DNA of 64,000 nucleotides from Punica granatum (Eukaryota; Streptophyta; Magnoliopsida; Myrtales; Lythraceae): contig NC_045128.1 in assembly GCF_007655135.1 (NCBI RefSeq), positions 35,992,811 through 36,056,810 of the forward strand, in the 5' to 3' direction. This document shows, piece after piece, positions 35,404 to 47,654 of this stretch. The position numbers were made by a program, and so were the translations under genes. The number at the start of each line of letters is the position of its first letter. Position 1 is the first letter of the stretch. The notes beneath the pieces were generated by a model. It searched no databases, was not told where the DNA came from, and was given only the letters and a program-made list of their open reading frames with translations.

Positions 35404-36103
35404 TGTACCAATTCTATTGCAAATTTTTGTGACATAACAAGTTTTTGTTTTCGTTCTACTGTAATTTCTTATGGAAAATTAAAACGCTTAAGCATTTTGG
35501 GTTATAAAACATAAATTCGATGGCAGAATGCATGGCGTCATTGGAGTTCCAAATATTGGCTTTCATTATATTGAAAGAGAATATTGTAAGGCCTATAATT
35601 TGAGAAGGATATAAATGAAAAATTTAAGAAGTTTAATGAAAAATTGAAAATAAAAGAAGGTGCGGATTGCTAAATAGAAAAATGGGTTAAATGGACAGGT
35701 GGCATGAGGATGGAAGGGAAGAGATGAAACAAGAGTTTTAGTATATTTAAGGATTTTGTTTCAGCCATTCATGAGAGAAAAATGGGAGAGATTTGTGGGA
35801 ATTTAATTTTTTTTTTAGAATTGACCCTAATTTTTTGACCCTTTTTTTTCGATGTATAAGATTTGGTTTGGGAGCATTGTTAATGAAACAAAAGTGTTGA
35901 AGTATAATTACTGTAAAATAAGTTGTGATTTTAGAATAAACAAAAGCGAGATAACAATATGAAATTACTGAAATTAAAATTAATGCTTAAAATAGAGAAT
36001 AAACAGAAGTAATTTTTATAAGTATACATTAATCTGCTGGAGAAAATCACGTTTCCAATCGCGGAAATTAGCCAAATCATGATTTTGAAAGAATTCACCA
36101 AAA

Positions 36104-36166
36104 CAAAGCCTTACCAGAGAATGAGGAGATAAAACAAAGCCTTAGGAGAGAATGAGGAGATAAAAT
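36104..36166. repeat. ~33-bp direct tandem duplication
   Basis: 'aaaacaaagcctta(cc/gg)agagaatgaggagat' is present twice in tandem with two mismatches. It is non-coding. Confidence 0.85.
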
Positions 36167-36979
36167 GGATTCAATTTGCCATTTCTAATTACACTTATTT
36201 GGAGTTATTTAAATATCAATGAACTAATTTAAAAAATACTACCAACTATGGGTAATCAAAGTGAATTATTCCAAAATTTAGTAGATCCGCCCGTGGCGAT
36301 ATATGTTTCGTTCGATATTCTTGTTAATAGAACTAGTTGTGTTCTTTTATTTAACTTTCTATTTTCCTTTACTAAAATCCATAATCTCCATTCTAACCGA
36401 CAAAAAAAAAAGAGAGTGAAATATGCTGAGAATCCTTCTCTGCAACAAGTATTACCTTGTTAAAGCTTTTCTTTTTTTCGTTTTTCTTTGGCCTAGGGCA
36501 ATTTGGCATGTTGTTATATCTAACAAACAATATCATTTAAATTGCTAAGTTATTCCAATTCCATATGTAATATTAGATACATACTGGAATCCAAATTTCG
36601 TACAAACGAAACATGATGTTAGTTGTGACTACATAAAAGAATTAGCCGATAGATCTGGTTGCTACCTCATCTGTTCAAACACCGAATGGAGCTGGACCAA
36701 CGGGGGTTGTTAATGGGAAGAAAAATGTTCAGCACACTTAAGATACCAGAGCTGAACAAATTGGAGATTGCCCTGTAGATCAGACTTAATCCTCAGGTCG
36801 TGTACTTGTCTTTGACTTGAGAACATTGTGGACATTTTTCCTTCGGCAGATCGAAAAGGAGATAAACTAATTAACAATAATGGAACCCAATCAATTAATT
36901 ATTTAGTAGAAAAATATTGTATTTCTTTTTTTTTCCCCCTAACTAGCAGATGGCAAGTTACCTACCCCATTACCTCCAC

Positions 36980-36992
36980 AATTATATAAAGC
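36980..36992 (+). promoter_or_regulatory. TATA box of proline-rich member 2
   Basis: 'attatataaag' lies about 95 bp before the ATG at 37,083, a normal spacing for a plant TATA box plus a short leader. A TA(C/G)CTCC-rich stretch precedes it. Confidence 0.7.
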
Positions 36993-37082
36993 CCAATCCC
37001 AACTCTCCAATTTCCCAAACCCAAAGACAACACCACTAAACATTCACTAGCTAGGGATCAACTATTATTCCATTCACCACAA

Positions 37083-37514
37083 ATGGCTTCTTGCAAGCGT
37101 TTCCTTATGGCTTTCTCGGTTGCTTTGCTCTTCTCGAGCATTGGATTGAGCTCAGCTGCACGTCATCTACTCGATACGACTCCACCGCCAGCTCCGGCAC
37201 TGCCCACCATCCCCACATTGCCTACAGCCACCCTACCGCTCCTTCCTTCCATGCCAGCATTGCCGAAGCTAGCGGTGCCACCCATGCCCTCAATCCCAAC
37301 TACTCTGCCTCAGCCCACTCTGCCGACATTGCCCACTGGCCAGCCGGCGATGCCTAAGCCCATGCTGCCACCGCTTCCAAGCTTGCCCACCATCCCGGCC
37401 GTTAGCGTCCCGAAGGTTGCATTACCACCGCTACCTAGCATGCCATCGATCCCGACCAACATTCCCTCCATCCCGTTCCTCTCTCCACCTCCAGCAACGA
37501 TTTCAAGCCCCTGA
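37083..37514 (+). CDS. Secreted proline-rich protein, PELPK-like, member 2
   Basis: Intronless, 143 residues. The signal peptide (FLMAFSVALLFSSIGLSSA) is followed by ARHLLDTTPPPAPALP. The mature protein consists of repeats such as LPTIPTLPTATLP, LPSMPALPK, MPSIPTTLPQPTLPTLP, LPPLPSLPTIP and PSIPFLSPPPATISSP. There are no cysteines, and Lys appears only in repeat ends (LPK, VPK), as in the PELPK group of cell-wall proteins. The architecture is identical to member 1 upstream and closer to members 3 and 4 in the ARHLLDTTPPPAPALP segment. It has a TATA box 95 bp upstream. Its 3' flank (37,730 onward) is the repeat unit found again near 42,200, 46,620 and 52,850. Confidence 0.9.
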   Translation: MASCKRFLMAFSVALLFSSIGLSSAARHLLDTTPPPAPALPTIPTLPTATLPLLPSMPALPKLAVPPMPSIPTTLPQPTLPTLPTGQPAMPKPMLPPLPSLPTIPAVSVPKVALPPLPSMPSIPTNIPSIPFLSPPPATISSP

Positions 37515-38050
37515 GAGTTGAGAAAGGCAAACATATATTCTTTTGTGCTATCATTAGGGGTTTTGTCCGATAGATGTGATCTTTTGGTATCATATGGTGT
37601 GTTAAATTTAATATATAGTATTATGATTTACGACCACAGATTTCTCCGATCCAATACTAAGATATACAATCGAGTTCCTCATAATTACAGTTCGCATTGT
37701 GGAACATCTATATATATGTATATATAAGTTATGCATCAGGTATCCGTGTTTACCTAAGCTGATGATTTTTTTCGGAGTGGATCCTGGTATCCGGAAACCT
37801 ATTTGGTCACCGACTAATCTAGTTGAATCGGGTCGGTGCACTAAGAAGTAAAACTTTTCCAGCGTGGATTTTCTATATTTATAAGGACTTGAATCGAGAT
37901 CTTATTTAAGCGAAACAAGTCTCAAACCGCTTGACCAATGCTGAACATGCTTCATAGGCCACACATGCATATGAATAATACTGACTGTCTTTTGTAAATG
38001 GAAGATGCAACATTGGGCTTCTAAATATTGACAGTGCGCTTCGCTGCTCT

Positions 38051-38690
38051 CCCAAATTGATGCAAATTTTTTTTTTTGGATAATTTATTCAATTTTCATT
38101 AGTAGAGGTGATATTACAAAATGAAGATCATGAGAGATTTACAAAAGAATTACAAACAACCCCTACAACCACAAACAAGAAGAAGCACAAGGAAACACTT
38201 ACAAAAGAGAAACAAGATAATCCCTACAACCATGCAATAAAATTCGAAGGCCTATCAATACACGATTTGGCTAAACCGACCACAAAACCATTGGATTCTC
38301 TAGTAGTATTGTTATGAACCAAAGTGAAGTGCATAGCAAATAACTGAATGTCCAATAGTATACTCCGATAATTCTATAGTGAGCTGGTAGATTTCATAAT
38401 CTAGGATAAAGCAATCTTGGAATCCGACTCGATGAAGAGAGAGGGACCAAGGAAAATGAAGTTCAAAGCGGAAATTTGCAGGGCACGTCTAATTACAAGT
38501 AACTTAGTAAGATTTGAATCTATAATACCAGAAGAAGAACACAACAGACAGATAATAAGACCTTTTGAATCTTTGAGAATACCTTTGATACCCGCGGGCC
38601 AAGTTTTCCAAGAGAAGATCCGTCGGTGTTCCACTTGAACTAGTCAGCGGTGAAGAAAGTGAAGAAAGAGAAGATCCCAAATTGATGCAA
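38051..38690 (-). mobile_element. 5'-truncated LINE (3' end) with 15-bp target duplication
   Basis: The insert 38,066-38,675 is flanked by exact CCCAAATTGATGCAA at 38,051-38,065 and 38,676-38,690. The T-run at its left edge is the poly-A tail of a minus-strand element. The minus-strand frame at 38,401-38,634 reads GIKGILKDSKGLII...SNLTKLLVIRRALQ...IESDSKIALS. This matches the shape of the RNase H domain that ends plant L1-type LINE polyproteins. The domain is truncated at its N-terminal side. It interrupts the 3' flank of member 2, which is uninterrupted at about 42,400. Confidence 0.8.
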
Positions 38691-39540
38691 TTGTCCTTGT
38701 GGAGAGAATTTTGTCATAAAATATAGTAAACCCAGAAGTGAAGAAAGTCCCTGAAGTACCACGACACATTGCAATATATGTAGCAATAATACGTACACAT
38801 CAAGAAGAGGCCAAGGGCAACCGATACTCTATAACGAGGACGACTGTGCAAATTAAGGAAAAAGAAGACTGTTCAATGCACAACCTAATGTATCATCTTA
38901 CAACTTAAAGAAATTTGAGGAAGACTGCAATATTAATTTTTGCAAAAACCTGTGATAAATCATGTCTTTGTGTGCGTGTATCGAATCGAACTTGAGATAA
39001 TTAAATTAACGATGTGGGTTGTTGAATTTAACGATTGGAGGGATTACTCGTCGCATAGCATTAATCCTTCTCATTTCATCAAGCATGAACTATGGCTGAA
39101 TGCACCTTGATTGGAGTTATCTCTGTTCTGTTCTTCCTATCTTCTTTTGTTATTACTGTAATGGGTAATTAGGTCCGCTAAACTTTTAACTAGCCTAATC
39201 TTTCTTGGCGATTCAAGTTACAGCCATCAAAGCCGAACAAGTACATTGATTGGAATTACTAGAAATTCTGCTCAAGCATCTTATTTGTAGGCTTGTTTAT
39301 GGGCACATATTACTTTCCCAGCAGCTTTACATATGTATCCGATGTCTGCTTGGGCTCTTTAATTAGTTAAAGATCATATGATTGTCACGACAGAATTCCA
39401 GAGTCAAATATCATTGGCATATTTTGTGTGTAGAAAATAGAATCAAGATGTTGGTTGATTATCGTTATGTAGGATATGATCAGCCGCGCGACATAATTTG
39501 AGCCAACTCTCTCTCCAAGACACATAATCGTTAAAATTAT
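38691..39540. repeat. Proline-rich gene flank block, gene-less copy 1
   Basis: Aligns with 46,615-47,460, which leads into member 3. Shared landmarks are 'gaagtgaagaaagtcc', 'acatcaag(a/g)', 'ttattactgtaatgggtaattagg', 'acagccatcaaagcc', 'ctgctcaagcatcttatttg' and 'ggcatattttgtgtgtag'. Beyond about 39,540 the similarity stops and no proline-rich gene follows, so a gene was lost here or never copied. Confidence 0.75.
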
Positions 39541-39639
39541 TCGTTAGAATATTAAGGTACAGTTTATACTACATTGGACCATTAATTCTATATACATCAT
39601 ATGAAAATTCTTCATCGCATGTATATGCAGCAAGTTACA

Positions 39640-39880
39640 CGAAAACAGTTTGAAATATGATCGAAAAGTTCAAAATTCCTAGCGTTATGAAAACTTTACT
39701 ATAAACTGTTTGGAATATGATTGAAAAACATGTCACATGCCATGGATTTACTTTTAATGTTTGGTGATTTATTACAGGAGAAGTTGTACATTTAAGATTA
39801 CATACCATGCAACATTCAGGATGAATCCTAAGAGATAAGCATGTCTACTCTTTTATGAGTCCCAGTCTGAAGTCCGTCAT
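39640..39880 (+). pseudogene. Fragment of the carbonic anhydrase locus (upstream, intron 2, start of exon 3)
   Basis: 39,640-39,770 is the reverse complement of about 30,440-30,560. 39,776-39,855 is the reverse complement of about 28,970-29,050 (intron 2; shared 'gtacatttaagattacat' and 'agataagcatgtctactctttt'). 'atgagtcccagtctgaag' at 39,856 matches the first codons of exon 3 (MSPRLS). The three pieces are in the same order as in the gene but with large internal deletions. It is not expressible as a protein. Confidence 0.75.
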
Positions 39881-41500
39881 TGTGACTACGTACTTTGGCA
39901 GCTAATTAATGATCCGGATTTGGGATGTACATACCATATTTTTGTAAATCCTCTTGAAATTTTGCCCAGCATGCGCTACAAATTGGGCTTATTGAAGTTC
40001 AGGACATCAGGTGATGCACATGCATTGAAAATAAAATTTTAAAAAGTGGAATCAATTTTCAAAGTCTACTACTAAGCCAGTAATTTAAGTTACAAATGAG
40101 ACACCTGATGCTGATTAATTAGGATAAATTAATCATCATTTAAAATTAAAAACTTTATTGTGCGCAGTCTTAAAAATATTGAATCAATTTTCAAAGTTTA
40201 CTATTAAGCCTCTAAGAAGGATATCCTTTTGCAAATAATGTGCTGAAGAGAGAACGATAATATTAACCACCCCTTCGACAAAATTTGAGGCTCGAAAGCA
40301 TCGCATTTAAATAAAGTAACTTCATCAAAAAATTTGTAAATAAATGAAGATCTTTTTTTACATATATAAAGAATCCTATGAATTTTATTTTATCGCCCGA
40401 ATTAAAGATTGACATGGGCCGCACATAAAAAAGCGTTATCCAAGGGGCATTTGGGCCGACTCCTGGAAGTCAATTCTTGAATTATTAGTTGGATCGGTTT
40501 GTCGGTTTGGCAACTATCAGTATTTCTTGAAACCCCTGCGACGGTCATAGGGGATAACCAAACAAGTATGGATCAACTTTGGTCGAAGCTAAGGATGCAA
40601 TGGAAATGGGGTAGGGCTTTGGGGAAAATAAATAAATAAATAAAATCATCGATAACCGAGCCATCCTGCAAAATCGTCATGTACCAAACCCAAAAAACTC
40701 TAATTTAATCAGTTTCGAAAAATATTCAGTTTGGGACATTAAAAGGAAAATCAGTTACGGGGACGGTCACGGTTTTCAAAATTAGGAAATCACGGTTAAC
40801 TTATAGGACATCAAAAGAAAAATCCTTCCATCCAATATCGTTAGTCGCTAGCTAAATAAATCTGGCCCAGATCCATTGAGATGGGTCCTTCCCAAATTAC
40901 AAATGTTAAAATAGGAACAATTCGAAACTGATGGGGACAAACTTTTAGGGGGGAAAAACTAAAGGGGCAGATCTTCAGATTCTGTCCTGTCCCCTGAACT
41001 GAATTCCCTCACTAATCGAATTCCCCCGCTTCGTAACCTGCCGCCATTCTACGGCTTGCTCCAAATCAGGACCCCCGACCGACTCCCTGTCTGGTCGAGA
41101 ACTAAGGAAGGATGCCCCATAAAAATTGTAGAACGAAAAAAGATAAGAAAACGATCGATTTCAGACAAAGATATAACAGAGGACCAAAGACGACGAACGA
41201 ACAAACGAACGAAGGGATGAAAGAAATCTAACTGCTTTCTTCATATCATAAAAATATATTCATTTGCTCTAGGAAAAACTGGTTATCGGTGTACACAGAA
41301 TTAAAAAAGCAGATTAATTCCCACATCGCCTGCCCTTCCCTGCCCATAAAAAGAGCAAAGCTTAGCTTGAATCGGGTGATTAAGAGAGTAATATATATAT
41401 ATATATATATATAAAAGAGAGCCAAGTTAACAGATCAGAAAGGGAGAGGTGAAATGTTGTGGGCTTTAAAGTCTTAAGTGGGCTCCTAATCCATATTAAA
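39881..41500. other. Spacer, no gene seen
   Basis: AT-rich DNA with a more GC-rich stretch at 40,380-41,110 that may be decayed transposon sequence. There is a (TA)n at 41,391-41,412. No open frame of note. Confidence 0.5.
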
Positions 41501-41519
41501 GTTCAATGGGCTTAAGTGG

Positions 41520-41700
41520 ATTTGTGTACATAGATATGTTTGAGTTGTCTCTGTTCTTTAATTCATTTCTTCTTTGTTATTATTCTAATGGGTAATTAAT
41601 TAGGCACACTAAACTTCTAACTAGCCTAATCTTCTTCAGCAATTCGAGTAACAGCCATCAAAGCCAAGCAAGTACATTGATGGGAATTACTATAAATTAC
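41520..41700. repeat. Proline-rich gene flank block, gene-less copy 2 (short)
   Basis: Shares 'gttattattctaatgggtaatta', 'aacttctaactagcctaatctt' and 'aacagccatcaaagcc(a/g)' with 39,130-39,260 and 47,080-47,190. It breaks off at about 41,700 without a gene. Confidence 0.7.
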
Positions 41701-41984
41701 TTATGTTCCGAGAAAGTTTTAGATGATCCTATCTCAAATGATGTAGTGAGAAAAAACCAATAAGAATTCTTTAATGAAGAATAATTATAACAATTATTTG
41801 AGTGATTAGCACCAAATCTCTAATTTCATGTAATTTGATTGATGCTTCATCATGCCACGTGACGAGATATGATCACCCAATAACTTCTCGTTGTGTTACT
41901 TTTCATTTTGGTTGATCGTATGGGTTGTTTCGGTGGAATCAGAGGCAACCAGAGGGTTCTTCCTTTATTTGTGCCAATAGCACA

Positions 41985-42152
41985 ACTATAAGAGGGACTA
42001 TTTATATTTGGATGCCCCAAAAATCTCCACTATATATATAAACCTTATATGATTTCCATCACGTTTTAATCGACCCAACTTAGACCTCACAAGGATGTAT
42101 ACAATTAATCTTGTCCAGGTGATTTCATCTCATCTCAGTCGTGGAACATCGA

Positions 42153-42193
<41 letters not shown>

Positions 42194-42447
42194 TATTTAT
42201 TTATATCATGCATCCATCAGGTACCCGTGTTTACGTAACTGATGATGTTAGTACAAGTTAACCTGGTGCAGACCAATCTTGAACGTGCTTGCTTCATACG
42301 CCACATAAATATGAATAATACTGATTCCCTTTTGTAAATAGAAGAAGCAATATTGGACTTCTAAATATTGACCATAGGCTTCGTTCCTCTCCCAAAATGA
42401 TGCATGTCCTTATGGAGAGAATTTCGTAATTAAACATAATAGACGCA
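41985..42447 (+). pseudogene. Proline-rich gene relic: promoter and leader joined to 3' flank, coding region missing
   Basis: 42,010-42,145 matches the promoter and leader of member 1 (32,160-32,270): 'aaaatctccacta', 'aaaccttat', 'caattaatcttgtccaggtgatttc' and 'tctcatct(c/t)agtc'. Where the coding region should begin there is a (TA)n at 42,155-42,189. This is followed by the 3' flank seen after member 2 ('catcaggtacccgtgtttac', 'catatgaataatactga'). The open reading frame has been removed cleanly, perhaps by recombination or slippage at the TA tract. Confidence 0.75.
42155..42189. repeat. (TA)n microsatellite replacing a coding region
   Basis: A pure TA tract at the point where the relic switches from proline-rich promoter sequence to proline-rich 3' flank. 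Confidence 0.9.
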
Positions 42448-45400
42448 TGTGCGCACCCGAATTTCATCTCGTCGAGGCACCCGTGCGCGCGCCTATGCAA
42501 CGCGGCTTGGGAGTGTCCACTTTTCCGGGGACGCGCGACGGACGCACGTAAGAAGAAGTCGTCACTTGTCATTTTACGACCCGAAAGTCGAGAGCCGACA
42601 AGTTACCCGAGTCTAGGGGAACGGGATACACCTAATTGCTAAGGCATATGGTTTGTGAAACCCGAGGTTCCGAATTCGGGGGTTCTGTTACATGTGAGCC
42701 TATATCTTGCAAGCCCTATCGGTACTCTAGCTTGTCTAGGTTTGTTATTTTAATTTAATTACCGCTTAATTGAGTTCCGCTCATCTTACGCGTTTTAACA
42801 CCGTAAATTCGAATAAACACTCCGACCGTCCACTCTCCGACCGGAATTCTTACATGAATAAATGTACAACATAAACCCTTACATTATTCTCTCAAATAAA
42901 TAAAATATAAATTACAACTGAATCTCAATCGCGTTCGATTATTATTCCACTTGTGCTCACCGTTTGGTTTGAAAAGACTGGAATTGAAATTAAGATGCGC
43001 GCTCAGTATCAGGGGATTGGACCCCGTGATCTACAGTTGGAGCGTTGGACCCCCTATGGATCGTATCCTAAAGGATCGAGCTAGATCCGCATAACAAATA
43101 AGTGCGAGAATATAACAAGTGGGCACAAATGAACAGACAATGTGGTTTTGTTATTGCCGAATTTACGTGAATTAACCGATTATTAACTGGGGTATCTTGG
43201 CATGCAAATCCTATCCTAAAATAGACTAAATGGGTATAGGGTGTGTATCGATCAAGGATCGCCTCGGGAAGGTATTTCGCATTTGGCATTATTTTCCGAG
43301 AACTTGACGTACGTGACGTCTGTTGTCAAGTCTTGTATTTGTGGGTTGCTTTTAGGATTGTTCTACGTTGTGACACTACGGCTATTACAAGTTATTACCC
43401 GAACATGGGTTCCGCTCGTAAATCCTAGAACCTAATGCCTATCCCGCTATTATCCGTTTTTATCTTAGTCAAGTACACAATTAGTCTGGTATTTGTATTT
43501 TTGAACCAATCCACCCAAACTAATTACTCGAGACTAGGCTAGAATAACAAAAACTCATCGGTCGGATAGAGCGGGCTATGCAGATGAATCTGCGCCTGGA
43601 CGGGTAGCCCATCCCTACATGATACCGTAGTGTTTCTCTTATTATAACCCTAGGGTATCGCTAAGTTGCAAATAGACGATTTTGCCATTGAGGTGAAAAT
43701 TATTTTTGGAAAAGAGGGATTACGTGGTGCGGGCCACCTCGGCCTGTAACCGGCGCTAACAGATCCCCTGGACCTTTCAGGGTTGTCAAGAACCCTAAAA
43801 AGCTAAAGGACCGATTAATCTATCCGGAAATGATCTAAGAAGAACTTCCACGCCCCGACCTGAGCTTCCTGAAATCAGATGAGGACTCGAGTCAAGACGC
43901 GCAAGTTCTTCCTAGACATTCATGTCATATCGAGCCACGTGTCTCGGGTTTTATAAAATTTGCAAGTTTTGAGAATGGCACCAACGCATGTTTGCAACCT
44001 ATCGATGCGTGTTTTACGGTTTATTACCAATTCGTGCAAAATTACTAGGACCGAGTGAGTTAATTAATCGCATGAACTTCTCAATTACCCCGTTAGTGGA
44101 ATTATTGATTAAATTAATTAAAGTTTTGCTAAATGCTCTAAATATGCGGGTTTCAGACCGTCGAGCCGATCATTGATGGACGTTCGATGCGAATCCTAAT
44201 TCCTGACCACCTTGGGATTTAAAAATTAATTTTAAATCGAGTTTGCATGATTAAACCAATTCATGTGAGGTTTCGATTAAAACGAGAAAATAACGCATTT
44301 AAAACACGGATCAAGAGCACATTATCACGTCAAGTATGACAAACATACAAATTTACGCAATCAGTGCCGCCATGATCATGATAAACACATACGAACATAA
44401 TATCAATGAAATCGATAAAACGGCACCGATTCATGGAAGCGGGAAAACATAAATGAACGCACATTGTCATGTTGTATACATCTAATTACAGAAATAAAAT
44501 ATTTAAACGGGGCACATACGTTGTTGGTCGGGGATCCAAGTAAGGAAGGGTTGGATATTTTTAGAAAATGCCCAAGGACTGATTTGAACGATTTTAAAAG
44601 AGTAGGCACTGATTTGAAAATTCGAATAAAGTTTCGGGGACTGATTTGAAAATTCTGAAAAAATTTGGGACTGTGAAAATCACTGAAATGTCCCGGACTT
44701 GTTTGAAATGGATTCGAAAATTCGAGCTGATTTGAAAAGTGAAAAATTACCCCCAGGGACCAAACTGAAACAACTTTAAAAGTTTTCGGGACTGGCTTAA
44801 AATCCTGAAAAGTTCAGGGACTGATTGGAACGTGCTGAAAATGGCCGGGACTCGACTGAATCGGATTTTAAAATTTGGGGCAGATCTGAAAAGGGTAGAA
44901 AATAGTCTCGGGACTAAACTGAAACAACTGGAAAAGTTCCTGGGATGCTTGAACAATTCTGAAAAATTCAAGGACTGAAGGGGAAATGACAAAAATGACT
45001 GGGATTTGACTGAAAAGAATTTTAAAATTTGGGGCAGATCTGAAAAAATAAAAATGCGTCCCCTGGACTGAAACGCGATAAAACATAAAGTTCGTAAAAT
45101 CAAGTTCGGGACAAATCCGATCACCCACGCAACCCAAGAACACTCATTTCACGTCATATCCATCAAGCAAACATTAATATTCAGAAACGGAGCCCTAAAC
45201 ATGCCACTAAGTCGGGAATTTACCTAGTTTGGGAAGTTGAGGGGTGATTCTGTAAATAAAAAAATAAAATAAAAATAGAACTGCTGGACGAGTTGGGCCA
45301 GGCCGTGACGGGCCGAATTGGGCCTGCTGAGCTTGACTGGGCCGCTGGTATTCCAACTGGGCCGAATGGGTCGCAGGAATTTGGACTGTGTTGGGCCGAT

Positions 45401-46614
45401 GGACGCCGACTGGGCTGGGCCGCTGGACGCCGCCTGGGCTGGGCCACTGGACTGCTGGACACGGGCTGAGCCGGCTTGTGTCTGTTCCGCGTTACCCGCG
45501 CGATCCGGAAAAAAATTAACCGACCCGGTTAGCGCCGAAAGGGGAACCGAAGAGAAGGGACGCGGTTCGGGTGGCGATGCGGTTGCACCCGACCCCGGGA
45601 GGTCGCTGAGCGCGGCTGGGGCGGAAGTGAGCTGCGTCTGTGTGTGTCGGGGAGCGAGTGAGCCGGGGAGTCGAGCGGTGGGAGGAGCTACGGGCTGGGC
45701 TGGGAGTTGAGGGAACGCGAGGTGTGGGCCGAGCCGAGGGAGTCGTCTCCGTACTTTTTTTCGAACGAGCTCCAGGCGCGAGAACTTGAGCTGAAGTTTT
45801 CTTCGGAGAGAATGGGCAACTGAGAGATTTCTTTTTCTTTCGGACCGAATCGGCGAGCTGAGCGTTTTTCTTTTTTTAGAGAATCGGCGAATAAACGAGC
45901 TAAGGGAGGATTCGAGCTGAGAGACGCGGCTGTGAGGTGGGAACGAGCTCCGGTTTTCTCGAGAGTTCGAGCTGCGTTTTTTTTTTTGGGAGAAAACCGC
46001 GAGCTCCGGGAGAGTCGTGAGCTGAGGGGACCCGATTCGAGTTCAAGCTCCAGGTTTTCGAGAGTGTGTGAGCTGAGAGTTTTTTTTTTTTGAGCGAGCT
46101 CCGGGATTTCTTTTCTTCGTTCGTGAGCTGAGGGAGAGTGTATGTTCCGTCCCCAAAAAATATCGATCTGCCGTCTTCGTTCTTGTGGACAAGCCGAGAG
46201 AGCCAGAGAGAGAGAGAGAGGATCCGAATAAAAACAAATCGAGCTCCGGGTTTTTTTTTTTCGACGCGCATATGAATTAAAAATTTCGTCTTTTTGATCG
46301 AACTTCGGAAAAAATAATTCGAGACCGTTATTGTGCTCAAAAAAATTCGTTGATCGATATTATGCGATAAAATTGTTTTCAATCTCGAATTTTGTCCCGG
46401 ATTTTGAAAATTGACGTCGATATATGCGAAATTCAAAAACGTCCCAAATCGTATTATTTTTAAAAAATCATAAAATTGGTATTAAATTAGGAAAATGTGC
46501 TATTTCCGAAAAGTCGTGAATACTCGAGTAATTAATTGAAAATACTTTCCTCACGGGTGATAAAAATGACGAGTTTGCCCCTCTGGAGTCGATGGATCAA
46601 AATTGGGTGCTGAG
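42448..46614 (-). mobile_element. Large TG...CA element, probably a solo LTR (minus orientation)
   Basis: On plus it starts TGTGCGCACCCGAATTTC and ends ...GGGTGCTGAG. These are the reversed ends of the element at 53,125-56,411 (TGTCAGCACC...GGTGCGCACA), with one end slightly eroded. The 5-bp ACGCA occurs at 42,443-42,447 and 46,615-46,619. Flanks rejoin the duplicated gene spacer whose empty form is at about 38,720-38,735. Inside are blocks of 'gggactgatttgaaaattc' type (44,560-45,060), a 'gggccgaatgggtcgc' block and purine tracts. No gag, protease, RT or integrase is found. Length about 4.17 kb. Confidence 0.7.
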
Positions 46615-47654
46615 ACGCAGAAGTGAAGAAAGTCCAGGAAGTACGTACTACGACATATTGCAATATATGTAGCAATAGTACGTTCACATCAAGGAGGGGA
46701 CAAGTGCAACAGATACTCTATAACGAGGAGGACTGTACTAAGGAAAGGAAGACTGTTCAAAGTACAACCTAATGAATCATTTTTTCGATTTGTATCTTAG
46801 TATTCAGAAGTGAAACGGACTCTTACTATTGTTCAAGAAATTTTGAGGAAGATTGAATTTTATCAAATTTTGCAAACAACTGTGATAAATCATGTTTCAC
46901 TGTGTCTGTGTGTTTACATCAAATTGAACTTGCAGTTATTAACTAATGAGGGGGTTGTTGAGCTTAACCTTTGGAGAGATTAATCGTGGCGTCGCATCGC
47001 ATTGATCTTCTCATCTCATCATGCACGAACTATTGCTAAATGCATCTTGATTGGAGTTCTCTCAGTTCTTTTCTTCCTTTCTTCGTTTGTTATTACTGTA
47101 ATGGGTAATTAGGTATGCTAAACTTCTAGCTAGCCTAATCTTTCGTCAAGTTACAGCCATCAAAGCCCTGCAAGTACATTGATGGAAACTACTAGAAATT
47201 CTGCTCAAGCATCTTATTTGTAGGCTTGTTCACGGGTACCTATTCAATTTCTTTGCAGCTTTACATATGAATCCGATGTCATGCTCAGGCTCTTTGATTA
47301 ATTAAAGATCATATTAATATCACGCCAGAATTCCAGGGTCAAATATTATTGGCATATTTTGTGTGTAGAAAATCGAATCAGGTAGTTGGTTGATCATCAT
47401 TATGTAGGATATGATCAACTGACATAATTTAAGCCAAACTCTCTTTCCAATCTTACATCGAAAAAGAACGTCTCTCGTACTGTTCGAATGGAGAATGAAA
47501 CGAAATTGACGTATTTATAGTAGCTGATGGAATCATTAAAACAAGTGAAAAAATATCAGTAGATATACAAATACAGTGGTGTGGCATACATAAAAATATA
47601 ACAAATGGGGGAAAAGAAAATCACAAACAATATATGTAGCATGTGAGACACAGT
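46615..47654. repeat. 3' flank block of proline-rich member 3
   Basis: 46,620-47,460 is the duplicated flank (see 38,691-39,540). 47,460-47,654 holds the 3' end of member 3 on minus, including 'cttacatcgaaaaagaacgtctctcg', shared with 59,350-59,380 near member 4. There is no other gene. Confidence 0.7.

Larger units (their letters stand above)
32703..37082. other. AT-rich spacer between proline-rich members 1 and 2
   Basis: No gene recognised. Contents: 3' flank of member 1 with 'aataaa' at about 32,740; a candidate Helitron (34,645-35,224); short tandem duplications at 35,331-35,403 and 36,104-36,166; and otherwise unclassified AT-rich DNA. Open frames at 33,420-33,665, 33,671-33,913 and 36,248-36,463 have no recognisable domain. 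Confidence 0.6.

Noticed and set aside
45900..46436. 178-residue minus-strand frame in the minus-oriented element
   Set aside because: Composed of purine-tract translations (KKK, SLSL) with no known domain; part of the LTR-like sequence.
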